A stretch of 64,000 nucleotides of DNA from Spirosoma taeanense. Its GTDB lineage: Bacteria; Bacteroidota; Bacteroidia; Cytophagales; Spirosomataceae. Numbering within the stretch: position 1 is the first letter of the stretch; every line of letters starts with the position of its first letter. A program made the translations under genes and the position numbers. The notes under the pieces were generated by a model. The model was not told where the DNA came from and did no database searches. It saw only the letters and a list, made by a program, of their open reading frames with translations. Shown here in pieces: positions 1-9,018 of the stretch. Location: the NCBI RefSeq assembly GCF_013127955.1, contig NZ_CP053435.1, positions 4,402,001-4,466,000 on the forward strand, given 5' to 3'.

Positions 1-2
1 AA

Positions 3-1211
3 GTTGTGTCGGATGCCGCTATGCCGTCGCTGATCCTGACCGATCCGGTACGACTCACTCAGGTTCTCCTGAATTTCTGTAGTAATGCCGTCAAGTTCAC
101 CAAAGAAGGTTACGTCAGGCTTAGAGTGCGGACGGAGTCTGCCCACCAGCCTGAACAGATCGACCTTGTGTTCGATATTGAGGACTCGGGCGCCGGTATT
201 GCCGAAGCAGACCATATTCACCTTTTTAACCGGTTCAGCCGAGTAATGTCGGACAATCTGTTTCGGTCGGCCGGCACGGGGCTAGGTCTGAACATTGCGC
301 AAAGCCTGGTCAGTCTCATGAACGGCAAGATCGACGTTCAAAGCCGCCTTGGTCAGGGCACGACCTTCACGATCCGAATTCCAGTGACCATTCCAGATGC
401 TGTTGAAAAGCCGGAACCGGTCCCCCAGCCCGCCACGCACCCCGACCGCTCGACAATCGATGTGCTCATTGTTGAAGATAACGAACTGAATCAAAAGGTT
501 CTCCAGGGTTTTCTGACCCGCTACCAACTGAAGCCGGCAATAGCCAACAATGGCCTCGAAGCCGTGACTATGCTGGAGGAACAGGTGTTTGACCTGATTC
601 TGATGGATATTCAGATGCCGCAAATGGATGGCTACACGGCTGCGCAAACCATTCGCCAGCGACTGGCGCTAGATACCCCCATCATTGCCATGACGGCCTA
701 CACCATGCCGGGAGAACGGGAGCGTTGTCTGGCGGCAGGCATGAATGAATACATGGCCAAGCCCATACGTATTGAGCAGATCGACGAAATCCTGATGCGC
801 TTTGCACCAGGACTAGCCCTGACGACTTCGTCGGCAATGAATAGCTCCGCCGAAACAGGCGAGAAAGAACTTATCAACCAGGCGTACCTGGACGAGGTTA
901 CGGGTGGCGACAGCGAGTTACTGGCCGAACTGCTATCGTTGTTTAGCCGGGACCTGCCTCAGTATCGACAGGCCTTATTCGAAGCCATAGAAGCCAGAGA
1001 CCGACATACGTTTAACCAGAGCGCCCACAAGTTCCGCTCGTCGCTCAACTCGCTGGCTATGCTGAGCTTATCGGAACAGCTAAAAAAAATGGAAAACGAA
1101 GATCAGTCGTTCAACCTCGACTTCGGGGCACAGCTGGCCGGTTTGTTTCAAGATATTAACCGGGGTCTGACCAGGCTTGAAAATCAGCTGGAACAGGACA
1201 TGAGCAGCTAA
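3..1211 (+). CDS. Hybrid sensor histidine kinase, C-terminal part (HATPase-REC-Hpt)
   Basis: The reading frame is open to the left edge, so the sensor and the H-box dimerisation region lie outside the window. What is seen: an HHK ATPase with an N box (VLLNFCSNAVKFTKEG), a G1 box (DIEDSGAGI) and a G2 box (GTGLGLNIAQSL). A receiver domain follows (VLIVEDNELNQKVL) with the acceptor Asp in LILMDIQMPQMDGY (codon at 606-608) and the conserved Lys in YMAKPI. A C-terminal Hpt domain has its phospho-His in SAHKFRSSL (codon at 1026-1028). This order is that of a phosphorelay kinase that can pass phosphate on to a separate receiver. The next gene, 95 bp downstream, is a stand-alone receiver, which is the obvious partner by position; the pairing is inference. 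Confidence 0.93.
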   Translation, partial: VVSDAAMPSLILTDPVRLTQVLLNFCSNAVKFTKEGYVRLRVRTESAHQPEQIDLVFDIEDSGAGIAEADHIHLFNRFSRVMSDNLFRSAGTGLGLNIAQSLVSLMNGKIDVQSRLGQGTTFTIRIPVTIPDAVEKPEPVPQPATHPDRSTIDVLIVEDNELNQKVLQGFLTRYQLKPAIANNGLEAVTMLEEQVFDLILMDIQMPQMDGYTAAQTIRQRLALDTPIIAMTAYTMPGERERCLAAGMNEYMAKPIRIEQIDEILMRFAPGLALTTSSAMNSSAETGEKELINQAYLDEVTGGDSELLAELLSLFSRDLPQYRQALFEAIEARDRHTFNQSAHKFRSSLNSLAMLSLSEQLKKMENEDQSFNLDFGAQLAGLFQDINRGLTRLENQLEQDMSS

Positions 1212-1305
1212 AGCAGTAAGTCACCGTTTCTGTGCACTTTCGCTCCGTTACTATTTTCTCATAAATACTCTCCTTACTTAATGTAGTTCTAGTTAACTTT
1301 ACGGT

Positions 1306-1695
1306 ATGGAAGGGGACTCAAATAGTAAATCATATACGATCCTAATCGCTGAAGATGAAGCGCTAGTATTAAAAATGCTTTCTTATCGGCTACAGAAAGA
1401 AGGCTACACGGTATTGACAGCCAGCGATGGGAAGCAGGCCCTGGAGTGCCTCCGGACCAACATCCCCGACCTGGTCATTACGGACCTGATGATGCCCTAC
1501 CATAGCGGCCTGGAGGTGCTGGAATACGTCAAAAAATCCCTCAACACGCGCATACCGGTCCTTGTTCTTTCGGCATCAGGTCAGGAGCAAACCGTCCTGA
1601 AAGCGTTCAGCCTCGGCGCTGACGATTTTGCTCTGAAGCCCTTTAGCCCGAATGAATTGGTTAGCCGGGTCCGCAGGCACCTGGGGAATAGTTAG
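1306..1695 (+). CDS. Single-domain response regulator (CheY-like)
   Basis: A receiver domain of 129 residues with no output domain. The acidic pair is in LIAEDEALVLKML, the phospho-acceptor Asp in DLVITDLMMPYHSG, the switch Thr/Ser in VLVLSASG and the conserved Lys in FALKPFSPNEL. It is likely to act by protein-protein contact rather than DNA binding. It stops 10 nt before the ATG of the HEAT-repeat gene and is probably the first gene of that operon, so it may couple the upstream Hpt-containing kinase to the glycan machinery post-translationally. The partner is not visible from sequence. The ATG at 1306 is the only reasonable start. Confidence 0.92.
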   Translation: MEGDSNSKSYTILIAEDEALVLKMLSYRLQKEGYTVLTASDGKQALECLRTNIPDLVITDLMMPYHSGLEVLEYVKKSLNTRIPVLVLSASGQEQTVLKAFSLGADDFALKPFSPNELVSRVRRHLGNS

Positions 1696-1705
1696 CCGGG
1701 AGCGA

Positions 1706-2818
1706 ATGACAACTGTGAATCTGGCTCTGCAACCCCCTGGGCTGGTGGCGCTTTATGAGTACTGGACCGACGAGTTAAGCCCTTTTCAGCTGTTCTTTTT
1801 AACGCTGGTTGCCGTTTCAACCCTAACGGCAGTATGTTTAGTGACCTACATCTTCGTGCTGATGCTGATCCGTAACCGTCGGCAACGCTGGGCCGATGCC
1901 CTGCAGGCACGGATAGAAGATGAGATTGCCATCTGGCTGGCGGGCGACTACTCTACGTGGGAGTTAGTTATTACGTTCCGGGAAGAGTTGAAAAAAGACC
2001 CCCGGGCGGGTGAGGTTATTCTCAGCGTAATCTTCGCCACCAGTAAGTTGTTTCGCCGGGAAGGGCAGTCGGCGTTGCGTGAACTACTGACCAGCCTGAA
2101 TCTGCACCGCATCTGTTACAAGCTCCTGCGAAGCCGCCACTGGTATCAGCAGGCGTACGCCACCCGAATCATAAGCCAGTTACAGATGGTTCTGGCCCTG
2201 CCCGTTCTAAGACGTAAGCTAAAGACGCAGAGCACCACGCTCCGTCTGGAACTGATTACCGCCATGGTTGCGCTAGGCGATCAAACCTGGCTGCAGGATG
2301 TTGAACAGACAAACACCCAGCTTTCCGACTGGGAGCAGATTCTGCTGCTGGAGCGATTCCGGCGTCTGGACACCGACCAGCTCCCCCCGTTCGACCTTTG
2401 GCTATCCTCCAAGCACCCGGACTGGATTCTGTTCGGTATCCGTCTGTGCCGGCACTACAACCGGTTTGATAAAATCCTGGACATGGGGACGCTGCTTGCG
2501 CACGCAGACAGACGCGTGCAGATGGCCGTTCTGGATGCTTTCGATTATCTCGGTTCGCCTGAAACGATTCCGGTTCTGATGGATTATATTCAGCAGGCAA
2601 CCGGCGAACAACTGCGCTGCGCCCTGAAAGTTCTGGGTAACCAGGGAGATCCGGACGTTATTGACCTGCTGGTAGCTTATACGGAACACGATGACCCGGC
2701 GGTTCGGCTAAGTGCCCTGAGTGCGTTGAAGGCAACTGGCCTGTCGAGAAGCGAACTTCAGCAGCTAACCCCCGATACGCGGTATATTGACCATTTGTTT
2801 GACCCTAAGCTATCATGA
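1706..2818 (+). CDS. Membrane-anchored HEAT-repeat protein
   Basis: I start at ATG 1706, 10 nt after the response regulator stop; the frame is open further upstream (to 1652) but that would overlap the regulator. The protein is about 370 residues. One strong N-terminal transmembrane segment (LFFLTLVAVSTLTAVCLVTYIF, near residues 28-52) is followed by an Arg-rich stretch and a long helical cytoplasmic domain. The C-terminal third contains recognisable HEAT units (AVLDAFDYLGSPETIPVLMD, ALKVLGNQGDPDVIDLL, VRLSALSALKATG). HEAT solenoids are scaffolds for protein partners. It overlaps the glycosyltransferase start by ATGA, implying translational coupling, so it is probably an inner-membrane scaffold of the synthase. 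No enzyme motif is seen. Confidence 0.85.
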   Translation: MTTVNLALQPPGLVALYEYWTDELSPFQLFFLTLVAVSTLTAVCLVTYIFVLMLIRNRRQRWADALQARIEDEIAIWLAGDYSTWELVITFREELKKDPRAGEVILSVIFATSKLFRREGQSALRELLTSLNLHRICYKLLRSRHWYQQAYATRIISQLQMVLALPVLRRKLKTQSTTLRLELITAMVALGDQTWLQDVEQTNTQLSDWEQILLLERFRRLDTDQLPPFDLWLSSKHPDWILFGIRLCRHYNRFDKILDMGTLLAHADRRVQMAVLDAFDYLGSPETIPVLMDYIQQATGEQLRCALKVLGNQGDPDVIDLLVAYTEHDDPAVRLSALSALKATGLSRSELQQLTPDTRYIDHLFDPKLS

Positions 2819-4251
2819 GTCTTAGCTTCCTGGCCGACATACTGACGTATATTTTTCTGGTTTATACGTTGATGCTGATGCTGATCTATACGGTTTCGGC
2901 GCTGCTGTCGTATCGGGTGATCCGGAAGCACGTAGCCGAAACGTCGTTTGTCGATTACCGCCAGATTCTGACGTCTCCCCTTTCCCCTAAACTTTCCATT
3001 ATCGCCCCGGCCTATAACGAAGCGCTTAACATTGTCGACAACGCCATGTCGCTGCTGGCGCTGGAGTACCCGAATTTTGAGGTGGTCATCGTGAATGATG
3101 GCAGCAAAGACGATACGCTGCAACGCCTGATTGACGCCTATAAGCTGGAGAAAACAGCCCTGTTCGTGCAGCACAGCGTCGAATGCAAGGAAATTCTGGG
3201 GGTGTATAAGGCGCGGGACGAAGCCGTTTCGCACCTGACGGTGGTTGATAAGCGCAATGGCGGCAAGTCGGATGCGCTCAACGCCGGTATCAATGTCTGC
3301 GCCGGAAAACTGTTTGCCTGCATTGATGTCGACTGCGTGCTCGAACGCGATGCCCTGCTGCGGATGATAAAACCGTTTCTGGAAGAAACCGACCAGAAGG
3401 TGATTGCGACCGGGGGGGTTATCCGGCTGGCCAACGACTGCGTGATCAGCGACGGCCGACTGATTGACATCAACGTTCCCCGTAACCTCATCGCCCGGGC
3501 GCAGGTGCTGGAGTATATGCGCGCCTTCCTGCTCAGCCGGGTGGCCTGGGCCAAAATAAATGGGTTACTGCTTATTTCGGGCGCGCTGGGTTTGTTTGAC
3601 AAGCAAACCGTTATCGAAGCGGGTGGCTATTCGCACAAAACGGTGGGGGAAGATATGGAACTCGTTATGCGCATGCGCCGGATGATGGAGGAACGTAATC
3701 AGTCCTACGCCGTGCGCTACATTCCCGATCCCCTTTGCTGGACCGAGGGACCATCGCGCTGGGATATTCTGGGGCGGCAGCGTAACCGCTGGACCCGGGG
3801 GTTAATGGATTGTCTGAAGTTTCACCGGAAAGTTTTCTTCAACCCAAACTACCGGATCATGGGCGTTCTAAGTTATCCGTTCTGGTTCTTCTATGAGTGG
3901 CTGGCGCCCATTGCCGAATCGCTAGGGCTGATTATGAGCGTAATTTTCTGGCTGCTGGGCCTTATTAACGGCTCCAGTTTCTGGCTGTTACTGGCAACGG
4001 TCTATAGCTATGCTGTTTGTCTGTCATGTCTGGCGATCTGGGTCGATCAGAAAACGTACCTGCAGTACCGCAGCAAGCGTGACCTGGGCCGACTGCTGCT
4101 GATAGCCCTCATTGAGCCTTTTTTTTACCACCCCTTCACCGTTTACAGCAGCATTCGCGGAAACATCGATTACCTGCGTGGTAAAAAAGGCTGGGGTAGC
4201 ATGACCCGACAGGGCCTTAGTAAACCCGCAACACCAACACCATCGAGTTAA
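2815..4251 (+). CDS. Membrane GT2 processive glycosyltransferase
   Basis: A 478-residue family 2 glycosyltransferase of the poly-N-acetylglucosamine/cellulose/hyaluronan synthase type. One N-terminal TM helix (about 8-32) precedes the GT-A domain: IIAPAYNEALNIV, the first Asp in VVIVNDGSKDD (near 95), the DxD motif in ACIDVDCVL (near 171), the catalytic base in VGEDMELVMRM (near 280) and the QRNRWTRG (Q/RxxRW) motif near 322 that marks processive enzymes. Three to four C-terminal TM helices follow (350-460). Family knowledge supports polymerisation of a nucleotide sugar coupled to export across the inner membrane; the sugar cannot be told from sequence. Start fixed by the ATGA overlap with the HEAT gene; a TPR/YaiO barrel 27 nt downstream would give the outer-membrane exit. 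Confidence 0.9.
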   Translation: MSLSFLADILTYIFLVYTLMLMLIYTVSALLSYRVIRKHVAETSFVDYRQILTSPLSPKLSIIAPAYNEALNIVDNAMSLLALEYPNFEVVIVNDGSKDDTLQRLIDAYKLEKTALFVQHSVECKEILGVYKARDEAVSHLTVVDKRNGGKSDALNAGINVCAGKLFACIDVDCVLERDALLRMIKPFLEETDQKVIATGGVIRLANDCVISDGRLIDINVPRNLIARAQVLEYMRAFLLSRVAWAKINGLLLISGALGLFDKQTVIEAGGYSHKTVGEDMELVMRMRRMMEERNQSYAVRYIPDPLCWTEGPSRWDILGRQRNRWTRGLMDCLKFHRKVFFNPNYRIMGVLSYPFWFFYEWLAPIAESLGLIMSVIFWLLGLINGSSFWLLLATVYSYAVCLSCLAIWVDQKTYLQYRSKRDLGRLLLIALIEPFFYHPFTVYSSIRGNIDYLRGKKGWGSMTRQGLSKPATPTPSS

Positions 4252-4278
4252 CTTAACCATTCATTAACCAACCGTACT

Positions 4279-5529
4279 GTGAAAACCCGCTCTTTTGTCT
4301 TCGTTACCTGTCTGCTGCTCCGGCTGTTTGCCAGTGCCCAGTCCGGACCCGGCTCCGATGATCTGTTTAAACAGGCCCGGCAGGCTGCCTTCGACAACAA
4401 AGATTACGCCCGCGCGATTGCGCTTTGCCAGCAGGCCCTGAAGCAAAGTCCGGATTATGCGGAGATCCGCACCTTTATGGGGCGACTCTATACCTGGAGC
4501 GATAAACTGCCCGAGGCTCGCCAGCAGTTTTCGCTGGTGCTGCAGAAAGATTCCACTAATAAAGATGCCCTGAGCGCGGCTACGGACCTGGAATTCTGGA
4601 ACGACAACCCCAGCCAGGCTCTGGTTTACTGCAACACCGCCCTGCGGCATTACCCAGCTGACCCCGACCTGCTGCTTAAAAAAGCCAGGGTTCTGAACGA
4701 CCTCAAACAGACTTCCGAGGCCTATACCGTCGCGGCCCAGCTACTTCGGTCGAATCCCGATAACGCCGATGCCCGCGCCCTGGCTGATCGGCTCAAATGG
4801 GCAGCCAGCAGGAATATGATTTCCGTAGGGTATGACTATCTGTACTTTGACAGAAATTATAACGACGCCCTGCACAAAAACCCCTGGAGCCTGGCCAATA
4901 TTTCCTATGGCCGGTCTACCCGACTAGGCACCGTAACGGGGCGGCTCAACTACGCCAAGCGCTTCGGTTCAACCGGTTTCCAGGGCGAACTCGACGCTTA
5001 TCCGCACATTAATAATACATTTTATAGCTATCTGAACGTCGGCTTTTCGGGCAGTGAGCCAGTGTTTCCGCGTTTCCGGGCGGGGGCTTCGCTCTATGCC
5101 AACCTGCCCAAAAGCTTCGAGGCCGAAGTAGGTTTCCGGTATCTGAAGTTCACGGACGAGACGTGGATTTATACCGTCTCCGCCAGCAAATACATCAAAA
5201 GTTTCTGGCTGAATCTGCGCACCTATCTGGTTCCGAACAATAGCGACCTTTCGCAGACGTACATTGGCACGGTGCGCTACTATTACGGCACGGCGGATGA
5301 TTTCATTGCCCTTGCGGGCGGAACCGGCATTTCGCCCGACGAAGCCCGGAATGTGTTACTGGGGCAGGACGTCCGGAAACTGGCTTCGCAGCGGGCCAGT
5401 ATTGAGTTTAGAAAAAGTTTTGGGGGTTTTATTCCTTCTGTCGTAGCTTCCTGGTTCGCCGAAGACCAGACTAATCGGCCACGAGGTAATCAGTGGGGTA
5501 TCAGTTTCTCGCTTCGTCAACGCTTTTAG
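4279..5529 (+). CDS. TPR plus YaiO-type outer-membrane beta-barrel protein
   Basis: The start is a GTG at 4279 that opens directly on a signal peptide (TRSFVFVTCLLLRLFASAQS). Residues about 25-170 hold TPR-like helix pairs (DYARAIALCQQALKQSPDYA, ALVYCNTALRHYPADPDLLL). Residues about 175-416 are alternating amphipathic strands ending in Phe (ISFSLRQRF), an outer-membrane barrel of YaiO type (VGYDYLYFDRNYND is characteristic). The TPR-then-barrel order recalls PgaA and BcsC exporters, although the barrel is smaller. It sits 27 nt after the GT2 gene and 9 nt before the next one. I infer a role in getting the polymer through or onto the outer membrane; it may instead be a barrel accessory. Confidence 0.85.
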   Translation: MKTRSFVFVTCLLLRLFASAQSGPGSDDLFKQARQAAFDNKDYARAIALCQQALKQSPDYAEIRTFMGRLYTWSDKLPEARQQFSLVLQKDSTNKDALSAATDLEFWNDNPSQALVYCNTALRHYPADPDLLLKKARVLNDLKQTSEAYTVAAQLLRSNPDNADARALADRLKWAASRNMISVGYDYLYFDRNYNDALHKNPWSLANISYGRSTRLGTVTGRLNYAKRFGSTGFQGELDAYPHINNTFYSYLNVGFSGSEPVFPRFRAGASLYANLPKSFEAEVGFRYLKFTDETWIYTVSASKYIKSFWLNLRTYLVPNNSDLSQTYIGTVRYYYGTADDFIALAGGTGISPDEARNVLLGQDVRKLASQRASIEFRKSFGGFIPSVVASWFAEDQTNRPRGNQWGISFSLRQRF

Positions 5530-5538
5530 CAGTTCTCC

Positions 5539-6732
5539 GTGGGCTTTCTGAACAAAAAAAACCGGGTTTATTTTCTGATCGCGACTATTCTGCTGCTGCC
5601 GCTGTGGATGTGGCTGGCGTGGTTTTTTATGCCCAGGCGCCCACTGGTGGCGGCTATTGTCGATAAAACGGTGCTTCACCCCGACGGGCAGGAACATATT
5701 TCGCTGACGTGGATTCTGAATCACCAGCGTTTCACCAAGACCAAACGGCAGCGCTACGCCATCGGTCAGGATTACTTCGGTTTCTTCCCGATGGAAAACC
5801 GACAGTACCGGCTCAAGGGACTGGAGCGTTTTACAACGCAGCAATTAGCCCAGCTCTGCCGGGACAGTGACCTGGCCTATTATACCGATACCTACGGTAT
5901 TTACCGGCAGGAATGGTTCCAAAGTGATCAGCAAACTGAACGTTCCGGGATTATATACGGGGGCATGAGCCGTAAAGACGTCGAATTTCTGTCGATGATG
6001 AAGCAGAACCACAAGCTGGTGATGGCCGAGTTTAACGATATCAACTCGCCTACCGATCCTGCCATCCGGAATCAGTTTGAAACCCTTTTTGGGGTACGCT
6101 GGACGGGCTGGATAGGCCGCTTTTTTGACTCACTGGACCCTACCGTTAACGAAGAACTGCCTAAGTGGCTGGTCCGGAACTATAGACGGCAGCATAAGGG
6201 GCAATGGCCGTTCACCAAATCGGGCGTTGTGTACGTATCCGAAAATGACGCGGTTGTGGTGCTGGAAGAAGATACGCACCTGGCCCGAAAAGTACCGCAG
6301 ATGCTGGCTTCGGCAACTGGCCAGGCAAAATTCAATCTTCCCGACCGCATTCGTTACACCTACTGGTTTGACGTGCTGAGCTATAATCCCCGGGTGAATC
6401 AGGAAGTGGCCAGCTATGAAGTGTATCCCAATGAGGCCGGTAAACGCGAAATGGCGCGCTACGGCTTACCGACCCGGTTCCCGGCCATTCTGATGCACGA
6501 CGCGCCGGATTACGGCTTCTATTACTTTGCCGGCGACTTCTGCGACAACCCGGTTAGCATGACGTCGGCTTATTTTCGGGGTATCGAGTGGCTGTCGCCC
6601 TTTGCGTACATGACTGAAGGCCTGACCGAACGTAGAGGTTTTTTCTGGCGGGTCTATCGCCCGATGGTTACCCGCATCCTCGAAGATTATTACGCCCGGA
6701 CGCCGAAACAAAATTCCTCCTCCGGTCGGTAA
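5539..6732 (+). CDS. Unrecognised membrane-anchored protein of glycan operon
   Basis: Not a family I recognise. GTG start at 5539, 9 nt after the barrel gene. It has 397 residues: a positively charged N-terminus (NKKNR), one TM segment (VYFLIATILLLPLWMWLAWFF), then about 370 residues presumably in the periplasm. Visible conserved-looking patches are IYGGMSRKDVEFLS, LVMAEFNDINSPTDPAIR, GVRWTGWIGRFFDSLD and MHDAPDYGFYYFAGDFCDNP. The mixed alpha/beta pattern and the many Asp, Tyr and Trp residues would suit a carbohydrate-active or carbohydrate-binding domain, but no catalytic signature is certain. Last gene of the operon; its stop is 18 bp from that of the convergent LtaS-like gene. By position it probably modifies or guides the exported polymer. 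Confidence 0.75.
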   Translation: MGFLNKKNRVYFLIATILLLPLWMWLAWFFMPRRPLVAAIVDKTVLHPDGQEHISLTWILNHQRFTKTKRQRYAIGQDYFGFFPMENRQYRLKGLERFTTQQLAQLCRDSDLAYYTDTYGIYRQEWFQSDQQTERSGIIYGGMSRKDVEFLSMMKQNHKLVMAEFNDINSPTDPAIRNQFETLFGVRWTGWIGRFFDSLDPTVNEELPKWLVRNYRRQHKGQWPFTKSGVVYVSENDAVVVLEEDTHLARKVPQMLASATGQAKFNLPDRIRYTYWFDVLSYNPRVNQEVASYEVYPNEAGKREMARYGLPTRFPAILMHDAPDYGFYYFAGDFCDNPVSMTSAYFRGIEWLSPFAYMTEGLTERRGFFWRVYRPMVTRILEDYYARTPKQNSSSGR

Positions 6733-6750
6733 ACTGGTCGGTTTACCCCA

Positions 6751-8793
6751 TCAGTTGTAGCGCGTCAGCAGGGAATCCGGAACGAGTTTGCCATTCATGA
6801 ACCGATCGTTCTTCCGTTTAAACTGCTCGAACGTAGCGTTCAGGCGATTCAGCTGACCGGACTCGCTGACGGGCTCAAGGTTCATGTTGGTATTGATGCG
6901 GTACAGACTGTTCTGATTCAGCATGTATGGTCCCATCACAAAGTCTACCAGTTCGGCCTTGGTCATCTTCAGCGGATAGGCATGAATATTCTGAAACTGG
7001 CGGGTTGTATCGATACCGGTTCCCTGCCAGCTCGCGACCGACGGCGTTTTCAACTGGTAATTGTTTTTAAGGAACGCCAGCAACGTCGGTCCTATATCGA
7101 AATGGGTTGATATGGAACGGAACGTGGCCCGGCGCTTCAGCAGGGGCGAATACACGATCAGCGGGACATGATACCGGTCGAGTTTGGTCGTCATAGGGAT
7201 CTCCGGCATCCGGTGATCGCCCGTAATGAGGAAAATAGTCCGGTTGAAATCGGGCCGTTTGCGGTAGGCCGCAAAGAACTCCCGGAGCGCATCATCGGTA
7301 TAGAGGATGGACGCAAACTGGTAGCTGTATTTCCGCCGATCCTGTTTCTGAGCTTCCGTTAAATTCAGCGACGTAAACCGTTGCTCGGCTTTCTGCAGAT
7401 AGCGACTCTGTTCATTGATCCGGAATGGATCGTGCGTCGAAACCGTCAGCAGAACCTGCAGTTTCGGGCGTGTATCGGTCGGCGCGTTTACGGACAAATA
7501 GTGCCGGAACAGGTCTTTATCGCCATACCCCCACGTAAAGCCATTAGCCCCCGGCATTTTCTGGTACCCCCCGCCAAAAGTTGGTTCATCCAGAATCCGG
7601 CTAACCCCCTCTTTGCGCAAGATCGTTCGCATGTTATCAAACTGAGCGTTTCCACCGTAATAAAAGGCCGATTCGTACCCGCTTTTTTTAAGGATTCCCG
7701 GCAGCGACAGGTGAGCCGGCATCTGGCTGCCCAGATCCGAAAAGCCCTGCTGGCCGAACGGTAACGACCCCAGAATGGACGGCAAAACCGCAAAGGTGCG
7801 ACCGCCCTCACTCAAAAAATTCTCCCAATACAGACTCTGCTGCGCCAGTGAATCCACAAAGGGGGTAAAACTGCCCAGGTACGCATCCGGCCCGGTGAAC
7901 GCCCGGCCTAATCCTTCAACAATGACGATAACCAGGTTGGGCAGTACGGGCGACGGATTGAAAAATGGCCCCAGAACATCCGGCGTTTCATCGGGGTGTA
8001 GGAAGGGGTATTGGTTTTCGGCCAGATAGTTAACCGGCCTGATGTCGCTGTCCTTAGCAGGTTCGCCGTAATCACCGATATAGGCATCAGCGTAAATATC
8101 GACGCCGTCGTCGGTGTTTCCATCAAAGCGCACGAGGGTCGCTTTGGCCAGATAAGCCGGTTTGTTGATAACCAGGTTATTCGCGTATTCTGACTCCAGT
8201 AGCGGCAGCGGCACCCAGGTACTGGCGTTAAATAGGGATACCAGCGCTCCCAGCCCAACCAGCGCGAATGCCCAGCGCACATCGAGCCGAATCCGACTGG
8301 TCACGAACTGAACTATCAGAAGCACCAGAACGATGACTCCGACCAGTGCGCCAAGTAGCCCAAGGCTTAGTCCCCCGGCCGCGCCCACTGTCTGGCGGAT
8401 TTCCTCCATGGAATAACTGTATAGATCAGCGCCCAGCAGCACTGATGTTTTCCCGAAATAAACCGTCAGCCCTGTCTGCACCAGAATCAGGAGAACACAG
8501 AGACCCACGTAAACCCAGTGGGCCAGCTTTCCGGAGAAGAACGTCAGGAAAAAATAGATAACAAACAGAGCAAATGAACCCTGCACGAAGAAAATGAAGT
8601 CGGCCAGGAAGGCAGCGGCTACGGTGGCTGGCAGTGAGCCCGGCACACCGTGCACCATACTGTTATAGATCAGCTCGCCAATCCGGCCAATAACGATGCT
8701 TATTAACCAGGCAATGGAAAGACTGGTGAACCGGGCGATTAGAGGCAGGCGAAGGTGGACAGCGGCTGGAGCAGGAGCTACGGTTAATCTCAC
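6751..8793 (-). CDS. LtaS-like sulfatase-fold membrane phosphotransferase
   Basis: 680 residues. About five N-terminal TM helices (residues 20-220) are followed by an extracytoplasmic alkaline-phosphatase-superfamily domain. The metal-binding Glu is in LVIVIVEGLGRAF (near 292), the nucleophile Thr in EGGRTFAVLPSI (near 329), and the Asp-His pair in FLITGDHRMPE (near 526), matching the Glu/Thr/Asp-His set of lipoteichoic acid synthase and of the OpgB/EptA-like transferases. In Gram-negative bacteria such proteins move phosphoglycerol or phosphoethanolamine onto glycans or lipids. GTG start at 8793. It converges on the glycan operon with 18 bp between stops, so it is not co-transcribed with it, but may act on the same cell-surface glycans; that is inference. 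Confidence 0.88.
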   Translation of the reverse strand: MRLTVAPAPAAVHLRLPLIARFTSLSIAWLISIVIGRIGELIYNSMVHGVPGSLPATVAAAFLADFIFFVQGSFALFVIYFFLTFFSGKLAHWVYVGLCVLLILVQTGLTVYFGKTSVLLGADLYSYSMEEIRQTVGAAGGLSLGLLGALVGVIVLVLLIVQFVTSRIRLDVRWAFALVGLGALVSLFNASTWVPLPLLESEYANNLVINKPAYLAKATLVRFDGNTDDGVDIYADAYIGDYGEPAKDSDIRPVNYLAENQYPFLHPDETPDVLGPFFNPSPVLPNLVIVIVEGLGRAFTGPDAYLGSFTPFVDSLAQQSLYWENFLSEGGRTFAVLPSILGSLPFGQQGFSDLGSQMPAHLSLPGILKKSGYESAFYYGGNAQFDNMRTILRKEGVSRILDEPTFGGGYQKMPGANGFTWGYGDKDLFRHYLSVNAPTDTRPKLQVLLTVSTHDPFRINEQSRYLQKAEQRFTSLNLTEAQKQDRRKYSYQFASILYTDDALREFFAAYRKRPDFNRTIFLITGDHRMPEIPMTTKLDRYHVPLIVYSPLLKRRATFRSISTHFDIGPTLLAFLKNNYQLKTPSVASWQGTGIDTTRQFQNIHAYPLKMTKAELVDFVMGPYMLNQNSLYRINTNMNLEPVSESGQLNRLNATFEQFKRKNDRFMNGKLVPDSLLTRYN

Positions 8794-8931
8794 GCGAAAG
8801 TCAACTATTTGTTACGAAAGTCTCCAAAATTTACACATTATTTTACAAACCAAAAAACAGGAGTCTTTGTAGCAGCCGGCAACGCCTTATTCAGCCCCGC
8901 CCTCCAGCGGCCTGTGTGCTTTTCTTTGTTG

Positions 8932-8939
8932 TACCTTTG
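8932..8939 (+). promoter_or_regulatory. Candidate -7 box (TACCTTTG)
   Basis: Exact match to the Bacteroidota -7 consensus TAnnTTTG, 80 bp before the SGNH lipoprotein start. No good TTTG -33 element is at the expected distance, so the call is tentative. Confidence 0.35.
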
Positions 8940-9018
8940 GCTTTACCGGGTTTTATATTTTGCCAGCAGAAACCAGTTCAACGAATCCGCGTTGTTTCCA
9001 CTACCCGACTTTATCTGT

